In this document: one piece after another, positions 1 through 9,964 of the stretch | How the letters are laid out: every line of letters starts with the position of its first letter | How positions within the stretch are numbered: the stretch's first letter is position 1 | NCBI GenBank assembly: GCA_964023205.1 | Contig: OZ026835.1 | Span: 42,753,083 to 42,817,082 of the forward strand | DNA from: Lutraria lutraria | Lineage: Eukaryota > Mollusca > Bivalvia > Venerida > Mactridae | Reading direction: 5' to 3' | Length of the DNA stretch: 64,000 nucleotides | Program-made: the position numbers and the translations under genes | Notes under the pieces: model-generated | The model's database searches: none | The model's input: the letters and a program-made list of their open reading frames with translations, nothing else | What the model was told of the DNA's origin: nothing

Positions 1-289
1 TCAATATTATATATTTATAAATGTTAATCTGCTAGCTGTGATTTTGAATTTATTGTAATTGTATTGTAACTGAATTAAACATATTCGTGAATTATTAGTC
101 TTCTTTTGATTTCATGTCTCCCCCATATAGAGAGAGACATATTGATTTTACACCTGTTGGTTGCATGGTTGGGCCATAACTTGAAAGTCTTTTGGGCCAT
201 TGTAAAACAACTTGGAACAATTATATCACCAACACCAGACAATGCTTTGCATCCAACACAGCCATAGTCCAGTGTACTGTTGAAGTGGG

Positions 290-590
290 ATTGTAAATGA
301 CTGGTTTAATGTTGTACTGTGTTTGTTGTAAATGGCCTGTATAATGATGTACAGCCATTTACAACAACAAAAACAACCTCCACTTACCAGTCATTTACAA
401 CAAGTACAGAACAACATTACAACAACACAGCCATTTACAACAAACACGGTCATTACAACAAACATAGTCATGGCAACAAACACAGTACATATTATACCAG
501 TCATTTATAACAAACACAGTACATTATTATATTATTGTTGTAAATGACTGGTATAGCGATTTACTGCGTTTGTTGTAAATGACTGGTACA
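290..590. repeat. Inverted and direct TTGTAAATGACTGG motif cluster
   Basis: The 14-base motif TTGTAAATGACTGG or a close variant occurs forward near 291, 326, 538 and 573. It occurs in reverse complement near 354, 387, 430 and 497. The copies at 324-366 form a hairpin with about 17 paired bases per arm, one bulge and an 8-base loop. Short ORFs here are by-products of the repeats. It may be the remains of a foldback element; no family is recognised. Confidence 0.6.
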
Positions 591-957
591 GATATATTTG
601 TTGTACAGATTTTTTCCTGAAACGTACAGTTAATACTATCATCGTTGTTTTTTCAATTTAACTATTGATAAACTTCATTATAACCACTGAACGACACGAT
701 CTCGTTTTCAATACATGTACTTCTGAATATTGAATTATCATACAATTCGTACAGTCAAGTGGACTATCGTTTTTATACAGCCAAGCTTCGTTTTAATTCT
801 TCGTCTGAGGTCAACATTTCATTGAAGTATGAAAGATCGATAAAGTTATTCATATGTCGAGTGTTACGCCTTTTTTAATTTTAATTTAGAGATATTCAAA
901 CGGTTTGTTTAATCAAATCTTTCAGATTTTCTTCTAGTAATATTTTTGCTCGGGAGA
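591..957. other. No recognisable feature
   Basis: AT-rich unique-looking sequence with no coding pattern or repeat that I can support. Confidence 0.4.
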
Positions 958-1215
958 TGACCGGTGGTCTAGTGGTAACGCGCTGGACTACGGAATGAAA
1001 GGTCCCATCGCAACTGTCGAGCAGAGTACTGTGTCTAAAAATTCACAGAAAATGGGCGATGAAAACAACAGATTAATAATTAACCCAACCTTAAGTTAGT
1101 TCATATCCCATCCGGGACAATATAAGTTTCATATATGAGGAAGCTACTCAGATAGCCTGTGGAAACTCGGGAGATTCTATCCATGTGTACACATCGGGTA
1201 TCCTTTCATGGTTTA
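958..1215 (+). mobile_element. tRNA-derived SINE-like element
   Basis: The left end reads like a tRNA 5' half with an A-box-like stretch (TGGTCTAGTGGTAACGC near 965). About 190 bp of unrelated body follows. The B box is poorly conserved, so this is either a decayed SINE or a distant member of the family seen at 7.5 kb. Confidence 0.45.
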
Positions 1216-1258
1216 AATTGAAAAAAAATGCCAAGTGACCCAGATCCTTGGTACGACA

Positions 1259-1605
1259 TTAAAGCCCCATTAGCTTTCTGTATGTTAAAATTAAAGTAGG
1301 TCTTATTTTACCTAGAATGATGTCTTATCAGTAAAATTGACTTTTATTTTCATTATAAACATTCCAAAATTTTCATTTTTAATCACGAGGTACATAATAG
1401 AAATGTAGCACAGTATAATGAGTATTTTTTTCTATGATATTGCGAAAAATAAGGAAAGGCAACTGACAACATTTTTACGAGATCTGGCTAAAAAAGGGGT
1501 TATGTAAATATTGTTTTACAGCATATAGAATATATTTCTTATATTTTACAATAATTTTATCAATTGTTCTATATTACTAAATTCAAATAGCTAATGGGCC
1601 TTTAA
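1259..1605. mobile_element. TTAA-flanked MITE, copy 1
   Basis: It starts TTAA-AGCCCCATTAGCT and ends AGCTAATGGGCCT-TTAA, giving short terminal inverted repeats inside TTAA. The TTAA flank resembles piggyBac target duplications. The interior is AT-rich and non-coding. Related copies lie at 3592-3977 and 42570-42957. Confidence 0.65.
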
Positions 1606-1929
1606 ACCCCCGTGAAAATATTAACCAATCCGTAGATAGAATAAATTAACCAATATTAAGTTGTGGGGGCTACATTAAAGTTTTTTCAATTAATTTTCTA
1701 TCAATATAATTTTTGAAAAAGATATCGAATATCATAATTATAGTCATACAAGCTACTTAATCATACTTTAACAGGATTGTACTGTAAAACTCAGATTTGA
1801 ATAAAATAAGTAATGTCTCCGGTTTTTTTACTTGACGTTCAATATATCATATACATAATTACAAATATTACCAATACTACCCTTCTGATTGTCGTCTTTT
1901 TAACAAGTATTGCAAGGACAGATCAATTA
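1606..1929. other. No recognisable feature
   Basis: AT-rich sequence without a supported gene or repeat. Confidence 0.4.
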
Positions 1930-2040
1930 ACTAGACTTATATGACATCCTTTATCCTATTTGCTCACAGTACCTGCATGCCGAATCCTTTCTCTCTTTAC
2001 TAGGCGCCTAGCTGAGATGGGCCAACGGTGTCCAAAATTA
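1930..2040. mobile_element. Fragment of a dispersed SINE-like repeat
   Basis: A block including CACAGTACCT, CCGAATCC and GCTGAGATGGG is shared with 36385-36465, where it adjoins a tRNA-like head. Here only this part is recognisable. Confidence 0.4.
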
Positions 2041-3024
2041 CGTGGACTTTCTTTACTGTGTAAGAGCTATTTGAGATGATTACCCCGACATTTGTACATT
2101 TTAGAAGAAAATATAATAAATAAACACAGAAATTTCCATATTTATAGCTGTATTCATCATTAAAATACAGGAATTTACGTAAACACATCTCGGCGACTGT
2201 GGAGCACTCGGAAAATAATCTGACGTCGATGTCAGAACAGTTCGTCCCTCCGTAAAATTCTACAATAAAAACATTGTTAAATACTAGTAAATATTAGTAG
2301 TGTATGTGTGACCTTATGGTTACCGTAGTCGACTTTTTACGAACCAAATCACATTCAAAATCATTTAATAACAAAAAACAACAATCTTATCGCTTGGCTA
2401 AAACGTTAAAATGCTATTAGTAAAACAAATTACACTCACAATTAGTTTAATAATGTTTAAGGAAGATGACCTTTAGTCCGGATTACCCCTGTCTCTTTGT
2501 ATACAATTAGGAAGCTAGGAACCAGACTAGGTGACTCCGCGGGGTGTAAATTTGAGATTTTGTCAGTCAACGGGAGAGGGGATAGAGTTAGTTATAGCCC
2601 TTTTTAACTATGATTCCGATTTTGCTTTGGAGAGGGCTTTATATCTCCCTAACCCTCGCCCGGTCCTGTATTACATACAATTATAATACTCAAAATTTGA
2701 TAAGGATCACTTTTTGTTCTGTGTGGCATTTTGGATTTTATACATAAGGTATGATTTTTTGTTATTTTCAAAGATATTTGCATATCATGAGTGCAACATG
2801 TAATCTATACATTAAATCTTTCGAGCGTAACGAGTGTCGAAATGAGGGCATGGTCAAAATCAGACATTTTATGGGTATGTGTGTGGAATAGAACTTTGAG
2901 GAAAATGCGCAGAAGCGCTAACTTTTGTGTTTAGTATCGAGACTGATGTCCTCGTGCGTAAAAAAACTGAAATCGACTCCTCTGTCATCAACCAGTACCT
3001 TGAAAGAAATACTTTGCTCGAATA
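2041..3024. other. Non-coding, no clear feature
   Basis: No exon-like coding or named repeat was recognised. The last about 140 bp may be decayed upstream transposase sequence belonging to the fragment at 3025. Confidence 0.35.
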
Positions 3025-3225
3025 GACTGGCCCGCACGATCTCCCTACCTAAATCCCATCAAACACGTATGTGATAGGCTGCAGAGAGCGATATCTGCAC
3101 GTCCTGTTCAGCTAACGACCACCAGATAGCTCAGAGAGGCACTTCCGGAAGAATGGGCTCGAAGCATGAGGAGTCGATGTCAGGTTGTTTTTGACGCACA
3201 AGGACATCCGTATCAAAAACAATAA
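3025..3225 (+). pseudogene. Tc1/mariner transposase 3' fragment, disabled
   Basis: Read from 3025 in one frame, 66 codons precede a terminal TAA. They include DWPARSPYLNPIKHV, which matches the Tc1-family block around the last catalytic acidic residue (consensus type WPxxSPDLNPIE). The acidic positions are altered here (Y for D, K for E). An in-frame TAG falls about 35 codons in. The typical tail with REALPEEW and a C-terminal block ending near GHPY is still visible. The upstream DNA-binding half was not found. This is a dead relic; the family is confident and the subfamily is not. Confidence 0.8.
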
Positions 3226-3591
3226 TATTGAGCCAAAACCTTTTTTATGCATTTTTTTGAGGCCCCAACAGGGTAACTCCGTTTATTTCACTCGGTAATA
3301 GGTATGAGGGGGTCGGGGTCATCCCACCTTCATACCTTACGTTTAATTTCATGATAAATATTTACTATTATTATGGTAAAACTACTATAATGAACATAAT
3401 TATATATGTTTATCTATAATTTATAAAGTGAAATAAAGCAAAAATTAATGGATTATCTTATAATGGGATATTAGTAACAATATTGTGTAGTTATTCAATC
3501 AGGTGTCTTACAATTGACCATCTTTCTTTTTCAAGTTCACTCATATTTGTATTTTTATAATTGTCCCATACATTATAATTGAACCAAAAAC

Positions 3592-3977
3592 TTAAAGTCC
3601 CATAAGCTTATAAATGTATTGGTGCAAATAGTTTCTGTTTGTTCTATAACAGAGGAATCCGGTGTGTTTTCCTCCCGTGCATTCTATATAGCAAGAAAAA
3701 ATGTTTCCGAAACTACTATCGTATTTTTTTCAATATCATTGAAATAAATACTACTTATAGAACACCTGAGCTTTCCCGCAGTCATGCTATGCACACGTAG
3801 TACAGTGACGTCACGCGCTCTACATATTTCAAGTTTACAAAAGCAAAAATCACAGGGAAATTAGTGTTTTCAGACGAAAAAGGGCTTGTTACGTCGGTAA
3901 TATTATCTTGGGATAATATCAGCAATTACATGTTTTTGCTTATATTTTTCTACAGCAAAAAGCTAATGGGGCTTTAA
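3592..3977. mobile_element. TTAA-flanked MITE, copy 2
   Basis: It starts TTAA-AGTCCCATAAGC and ends GCTAATGGGGCT-TTAA. Its interior matches 42570-42957 in inverse orientation over most of its length, including a block with TTTCCGAAAC and a TACGTCGG/GGGATAATATC stretch. It has no coding capacity. Confidence 0.65.
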
Positions 3978-4792
3978 TTTGTTGAACCATGGTTTTCGTT
4001 ATTTTTCTTGGATTTAATGCCCGTTTAGGCGTTTACAACAGAATTTCAGTTACCATCGTTCCTTGGTACGTATAGTACCAGGTTTCATAGTTATAAAATT
4101 GTTTCCATCAAATTGCACAGCTTGTCTTTTTATAAAATTAATTATAATCAGACAATTACTCATAAATACATGTAGATACATGAATCTTTCATCATCATAA
4201 TCAACCTGAATATGCATTTTATAAATCAACGAGCACCTTGTATTCAACAGTAATACGTTGAGAATGGAATGGATTTGAGCTCAGAGATCAATTGTAAGGT
4301 GTATAACATCTGAGCCGGTGCAAGATACCACACTTGCAAGGTTTTCCGCTCTAAGCCGGACTCGAATTTAAACATGTGCAAGAATCCAAGAAGTTTGGCA
4401 AGAAACAGAACGGTCGAAAACAGTAAATAACGGTGCACATGCCTAATGGTCCAAATTGAAAGAATGGTCAAGCAGTAAGAAACATTGAAATCATGCATTT
4501 CTGGGTATTGATTGTTTATATAATAACTATAAGACAATACCAGTTCCTCAAGAATAAAACAATCATATATCTAGAATTCGTCGAATATTATGTGAAAATC
4601 CATTGTTACGGTAAAATGTTGGCTCTTATTAACGCATATAAAGCACACTGAATGCTTCCCTTTTAATTTCCCTCTGAATTGAGGTACAATGTACTTTGTG
4701 GGCGGTGTCAAATTACATCTACAGTGATGATTGACAGTTTTTGTCGAGAGAAAACATGCGTACGTGACAGAAATTAGGACAAACTGTAAATC
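3978..4792. other. No recognisable feature
   Basis: ORFs of 65 and 97 codons on the minus strand here have no recognisable domain and look like chance openings in AT-rich DNA. Confidence 0.4.
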
Positions 4793-4892
4793 AGTTATCG
4801 TTCATATTATGAATTTTATGCGACATATCACTGCGCTCCGCTTCGCGTCGCTTGTGATATATCCCATACAATTCAAAATATGAACGATAACT
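4793..4892. mobile_element. Palindromic foldback element
   Basis: Arms at 4793-4831 and 4854-4892 are near-perfect inverse complements (AGTTATCGTTCATATT ... AATATGAACGATAACT, with mismatches inward). They enclose a GC-rich loop containing CGCTCCGCTTCGCGTCGC. The form suits a small palindromic MITE, and a strong hairpin is expected. Confidence 0.65.
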
Positions 4893-5244
4893 AATACTTG
4901 CTGGCCAATCAGAGTCATCTGATACCAACACCGGAAATCGACCAACGCCGGACGGGGCGAACATGCGTCAAGATACCCGAGCCTTGTGGCTTAAATTAAC
5001 ACTTGACAGATTATTGATAAAGCCAAGGTTAGCAGGTACTCCCAACAAGTACATTACTCATAGGTCGTTTAATATTATCAGTAATGTTAATGAAAAGAAA
5101 TAAAAGTGGATATTTTTATTTTTGGCTCTGCGTATTTACAGTAAAACCACAGTCAACAGTAAAACACACAGGACCATTTCGCTTTTACGAGATATTAATG
5201 AACGAATTAAAATTCCAAAATTATTGAGGAACTAAGTACCCCTA

Positions 5245-5258
5245 CCCCCCCCCCCCCC
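5245..5258. repeat. Poly-C tract (14 C)
   Basis: A run of 14 C follows CCTA and precedes TCCCGGG. It is a simple homopolymer and prone to length error. Confidence 0.85.
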
Positions 5259-5413
5259 TCCCGGGTTACTGCGGCCCCGAACAATCAAAACAGTACCAGA
5301 AAAGGGTGTTAAGAAACGACCAATTCTGGTTTTAATGATTCAATGTACTTATTGATCTTTCATTTGTCAATTCCAGTTGTATTGAAATATAAAAGATAGA
5401 ATAAAAAAAAGCT

Positions 5414-5722
5414 TTGAATCGATTCAATCTAAAGACTTTTGTTCAGTTGTGTGCTTTAATGGTTCGTCATAATTTGTCCTACTCGCGAGATCAGAAGCGT
5501 GATCTGAAACCAAACACACGGGCGGTAGAAATTGTAATTAATTCTAAAAATAAAAATATATACATTAATAGAACATGCGGTGTCGAATTATATGACGTGT
5601 TGATATTTTATATAGAAGGGTTACCGAAATCTGTGACTGACGACATAGACTTTTATTTGCAAAAAAAGAACGTGTGTGTTTTTAACATCGCGTATGTACG
5701 AGAATTTGTCACAAAGTTGTAA
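5414..5722 (+). CDS. Unidentified open frame, 102 codons
   Basis: This open frame is not recognised. The first ATG is at 5459, giving 88 codons; a full-length reading needs a non-ATG start. The middle part is richer in G and C and has a mixed, protein-like composition, with a basic stretch near residues 25-32 and no membrane segment or named motif. There is no clear splice context, promoter or poly-A signal. It could be an exon, a fossil of a mobile or viral gene, or chance. A homology search would decide. Confidence 0.25.
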   Translation: MNRFNLKTFVQLCALMVRHNLSYSRDQKRDLKPNTRAVEIVINSKNKNIYINRTCGVELYDVLIFYIEGLPKSVTDDIDFYLQKKNVCVFNIAYVREFVTKL

Positions 5723-5814
5723 ACCTGTCATGGCAGTTAATAAGGGATTTGTTGATAGAGGTCGCGGGGAAGGGGCCTGTTTTTGTGACAATTTGTTTGT
5801 TTGCTTGTTTCCGT

Positions 5815-6075
5815 GTGTTTAGCGCTGTTTTTCAATAACTTTTCAATTATAGACGCGGCGGCCGGTCACCTGTTAGAACCAGTTTTCCTTGACTGCATAT
5901 ACTTACCTTTCCACAAGCATCCGGCAACTTCTCCTCACATAATAATGGATGTAAATCGACATTTTTTGGTGAAATTTTCATAGAAGGGTATGACATTCTA
6001 TAACCATGATAACCGCGAATCTAACCCTGATCGCTGGGGCACTATCCGCTGGACCACATCGAGTCACCGGGTCTG
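5815..6075 (-). mobile_element. SINE family A copy (decayed)
   Basis: On the minus strand the head near 6050 reads GATGTGGTCCAGCGGATAG, an A-box-like relative of the head at 7510. The body (AAAATTTCACC, TCGATTT, GGAAAACTGG) and tail (ACTGAAAAACAGC-like) match the copy at 39805-39990. Confidence 0.5.
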
Positions 6076-6769
6076 TAACAATATGATTGAAATAGTGTAT
6101 CTATGACTCATTCCATTCTTACATGCTTCTTGGTAAGACGGTGGCGGATAATAATTTCAGATCCGCAAAAATTTTTTAGATTGGGGTGGGATTTTGCCTG
6201 GCAACGGGGGGTGATATAGCCCCTTTTAATAACCATTACAGGCGAAATTATTGTGCCCCCCCTGCACCCCCTCCTCCTCGTACAGTGTTCAAAATTGTGC
6301 AACGTGGCACTAGTATATTTGTTACGCAAACACTTCGGTATTATGACCATGACTACAAGTACATGTGTACTTATATTATGTATCTGTTCAATTTGGAAAT
6401 ATCAGGTAAAAACTTGTAGTATTGCCAAATTATCGTTATTTCTTTTTCTTTAATCTTCGAAATTGATGGTACTGTATTATATAGGTATCAATGCAAATTC
6501 AAAGGAACAATACATGTAATTAAGATTGTCATTGCTTTTAAACATTCTAACGGTAGATATTTTTACAGGTCTGTATAAATTACACGTAGTCTGACGTAGA
6601 CATGTATCAAATAATCTGTCCGTTATCATTGATATATCTTAATTTATACATTATGGGTATAAAACCTAATAAGCACGCCGTACTGTAATCACTGATCCTG
6701 TCTGATAGTCGCAGTTCTATTTTAAGAGACTTTTTTGCAGTGGGATTAATACCTTTTTTCAACATTTTT

Positions 6770-6885
6770 TTCAGTTAAAATATACTGCGGCCAGTTTTCC
6801 TGGACGGCGTTTTCTTAACCTTCGACAGGGAACCAGCAACTTCTCCACATATTGCGGAAAATCGACATTTTCGGAATAACCACTG
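6770..6885 (-). mobile_element. SINE family A, partial copy
   Basis: It shares AAAATCGACATTTTC, AACTTCTCC and GCCAGTTTTCCTGGACG-type blocks with the body and tail of the copy at 5815-6075. The head is missing. Confidence 0.4.
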
Positions 6886-7403
6886 AGCCCCATCGTAACA
6901 ACACGGGCATTCCCGTTACTGAGAAATATGCTTCGCACATTTTTGTAGGGTTATAAATTTTGATTATGTAGTTTTCGGTCATGCACAAGCTTTTCTATAC
7001 TAGGCACTCGTTTTTAAGAATCATTCTCAGAATTACAGACTTTCAAACGTGTTTACCGATCACGATTGATAAAATGGGAAGCAAAATACCATTGAAAGTG
7101 GATTCCCAGGGTCAGCCATGATGGAGAGTAGCCCGTGAACAACAATATGGCGGCCTCCCTATCATCGAGGCATTTTCTTTAGACACACGCCGAGGAGTTC
7201 CGAATGCACTGGACCAAGGCCGCGTTTAATCCGAGTCTTTCCTTCCTCAGCCTCATGTGTTTGAAAAGTATGTAAATGCATACACCAAAAAGCACCCTTT
7301 CGAAATAAAAAGGGAACAGCTGTGTGCGGTAAAACTTTGATAATAACTTATTAATAAGACTAGCTCAAAATCGTATCGTTCTCTCGAATTTTTAAACAAA
7401 CCG

Positions 7404-7434
7404 GTGCATTTTGGAAATTTTCCGGTATTTTTTT
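7404..7434 (+). repeat. 31-bp direct repeat, left copy
   Basis: GTGCATTTTGGAAATTTTCC plus GGTA and T7 is identical to 7808-7838. The two copies flank the 340-bp duplicated segment and part of a hairpin element. Confidence 0.8.
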
Positions 7435-7771
7435 AAATATACAGTAATACTATGCAGGAGATTTTTACAGTGCTGTATCACCAACTCGGCTAAAGGTACA
7501 GTCGTCACGACCGTGGTCCAGTGGTTAGTGCAATATATTAGTAACCCTGCGATCCGAGTTCGTTCCCGGCCGCGCGGCAGGTCATAACCTTCCATGGAAA
7601 TCTGACAACAATGTCGATTTTCCACCACAAGTTAGCACTGGTTAGAATTCAGTTCAGGAAAACGTGTTAGGTGAATTGGCAGCCATATAATTTAAAAAGG
7701 TTGTAAGAAACGGTTTAAAACCCCTAATAAATCAATCGAGAGTGCAGTATAACAAACTGGTTTCATGGGAC
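7432..7771 (+). repeat. 340-bp inverted duplicate, left copy
   Basis: Its reverse complement occurs at 12197-12536 with one visible mismatch in 340 bases (TTTTAAA against TTTAAAA within CGGTTT/AAACCCC). It contains a full SINE family A unit flanked on both sides by pieces of the satellite monomer (for example TATGCAGGAGATTTTTACAG and AGAGTGCAGTATAACAAACT). The segment was therefore probably copied from the array at 12-15 kb. Confidence 0.9.
7505..7730 (+). mobile_element. tRNA-derived SINE, family A
   Basis: The head has an A-box-like GTGGTCCAGTGGTTAGTGC and a B-box-like GAGTTCGTTCC, spaced as in tRNA genes. A body follows (AGGTCATAACC, TCGATTTTCC), then a tail (AGGAAAACGTGTTAGGTGAA). Such elements are transcribed by RNA polymerase III and moved by a partner LINE. 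The tail recurs at 51.1 kb. Confidence 0.65.
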
Positions 7772-7960
7772 GAAAAAAGCAAACTGAAATCAAACACGAC
7801 ACATCTCGTGCATTTTGGAAATTTTCCGGTATTTTTTTTGTCATTTTATGTAGGACCAAGTAAAATGACGTTATATTGGGGTGTTCTCATTAATGGAAGC
7901 CAACCTGTCTGTACATGCTGCACGAGATGTGTCGTGTTTGATTTCAGTTTGCTTTTTTCG
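7771..7960. mobile_element. Perfect 42-bp inverted-repeat hairpin element
   Basis: The arms 7771-7812 and 7919-7960 are exact inverse complements (start CGAAAAAAGCAAACTGAAAT; end ATTTCAGTTTGCTTTTTTCG). They are separated by 106 bp. The spacer has no coding capacity. It resembles a young MITE or foldback unit whose left end abuts the 340-bp duplicate. Confidence 0.8.
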
Positions 7961-9369
7961 TAACTGCATTTACAGTACAAAAATGGAAACGTGGACTTCT
8001 TAACTTCGTAAAAGAAATGTATAAACATAATACTTCAGTACAAAACCAGCCACGTGACACCTACGTGTACGTATACATGATCTGTGTCTCAAATTACAAA
8101 ACGCAGTTTGCCTGTTTTATAATACAGAACGTACTAAAATTAAGTAAATTACACAACTGTCTTATTTCTAGTAAAAAGTTGGCCATATTTTGTTACCAAC
8201 GGGATATGCATGGTAGCATTAAATACAGAGTGGAGGCATCAATTCACCAATAAACAGCCATTCAAATACATACCGTTTTTTTTCTAAAATGAAAGCCAGT
8301 ATTCTCTCATCTGTGTTTTTAAAACTCCTGTGTTTAAATATCCAATTCAGTTGATGATATTTGAGAATACCGTGAGGGAAAAACATTATGACTCATTCAA
8401 GGAAAGCTACATAATTTTCATTGAACATTCAGGAAGTTATCTAGCCATGTTCTAGATGTGAGCTAACAATTATTCGAGTATAAAGGAGTGCAGCCTTCAC
8501 TTGTAGACTATTGTCCGAAAACTACAATGTATTGCTTTTGTTGATTTTGCATAGATTTTTTATTACACTAATATACAAGAGACATACAAGGCCGTAAGAA
8601 AAATAAGCGGGCTTTTGGTGGTAACGGTAATCAAAAGGGGCTATATAATATATATTATTTTCCCCATCTAAAATTGCTTACTACGGGCCTTAGCGGGGAA
8701 TAGAATTCATTTCATGTGGGGAAGGGGGCTCCGTGACCGTGTCGTTATGGTCTCTGAAGGATAATGGCCGCTCAAGATCATGCAATCGATGCGTCGATCA
8801 ACACATACATTTATCAAAATACAACAATTAATTAAACCTCTACATAAAGGCCACCATTGTATAAAGGTTAGATCTATTGCCTTCCTTGGTTCGTATGTCT
8901 ACACAGGTTAAACTGTAATATACTACATAATATTATACGTGTATCAGGCATGTACAGTAAGCAATTTCATATCTTGGGGCTAATTTTAGATTTTGTCTAA
9001 CATCATGGGGCACAGGTACATGATACGAAACCTAATTTTGACACCATAGGGTGCTGATAAATAATGACTATTATGTATAAGTAGCATTTGGAGCCAAAAT
9101 TCGGTTTCGTGTCAAGTACCTGATACATGGGGGATATAATTACAATAACAGCCGAAACTACGGTCCTTGTAATTATTAAGAATTCAGTTTCAACCAAAGC
9201 AAGGTATAAAGAACGATAAACCCGCTAAATGGGGGATGCTAAACGAACATACGGGCAACTTATGATGTATCATGGCGTATTTACGGGAACCAAACCGTTC
9301 ACTATCAAGAACTGTTCTTTACAGTATTCAGGTTCAATTCAAAGTTTCAAATAATTTTAATAATCCGGT
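7961..9369. other. No recognisable feature
   Basis: AT-rich sequence with short chance ORFs only. No splice-linked coding was seen on either strand. Confidence 0.35.
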
Positions 9370-9568
9370 GTAACCTCTTCACGGTGGCCCTCTCTTGAGC
9401 AACATCCTCTCTTAAACAATAGCATGATTTTTTCCAACTGCATGATTTAACTACGTTGTATAAATTTAACCTCTCTAGAGCAACAATCTTTTAACGCTAA
9501 AGCAACAACCTCTCAAAAACAACAACATTTTGCTACTCTCAATTGACGTTGCTTTGGAGAGGTTGAAT
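9370..9568. mobile_element. CTCT/GAGAGGTTG MITE, copy 1
   Basis: Contains CTCTCTTGAGCAACATCC, GCAACAACCTCTCAAAA and a terminal GCTTTGGAGAGGTTGAATTG. These are shared with copies near 20.29, 21.33, 24.38 and 26.11 kb. The ends are partly inverse complements and the interior is non-coding. Confidence 0.6.
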
Positions 9569-9964
9569 TGAACATGCATTGTTAAATTTTCATTAATTTT
9601 CAATCTGTAAATAGAATTATCAAATATTACACACAATAATACTTTCCGTTGTAAAATTTAATATGATGTTTTGACAATATTAAAAATTAATGACTGGGTT
9701 TTTGTTCAACCGTAAAATATTGATATCCTTAATCAATTTTTGTTAAAGTAAATAAGTATAACCTGATGTGCAAATAATTAAATTAGAATCCAGAATTATG
9801 AATATTGACACTGAGCGATGAAATCGAAAGAAAAAGGGAATTCATATTAATAACATCAACTTGTAGTCTGTATTCAAACACCTTTGATGGCTGCATCGAC
9901 AAATAAACTAATGAATAAACAAACATAGAACCATATTGATGTTGCATCATTCTTCTGAAACATC

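Noticed and set aside
7392..7628. 78-codon ORF repeated at 12340
   Set aside because: Same SINE sequence in the inverted duplicate; not a gene family.
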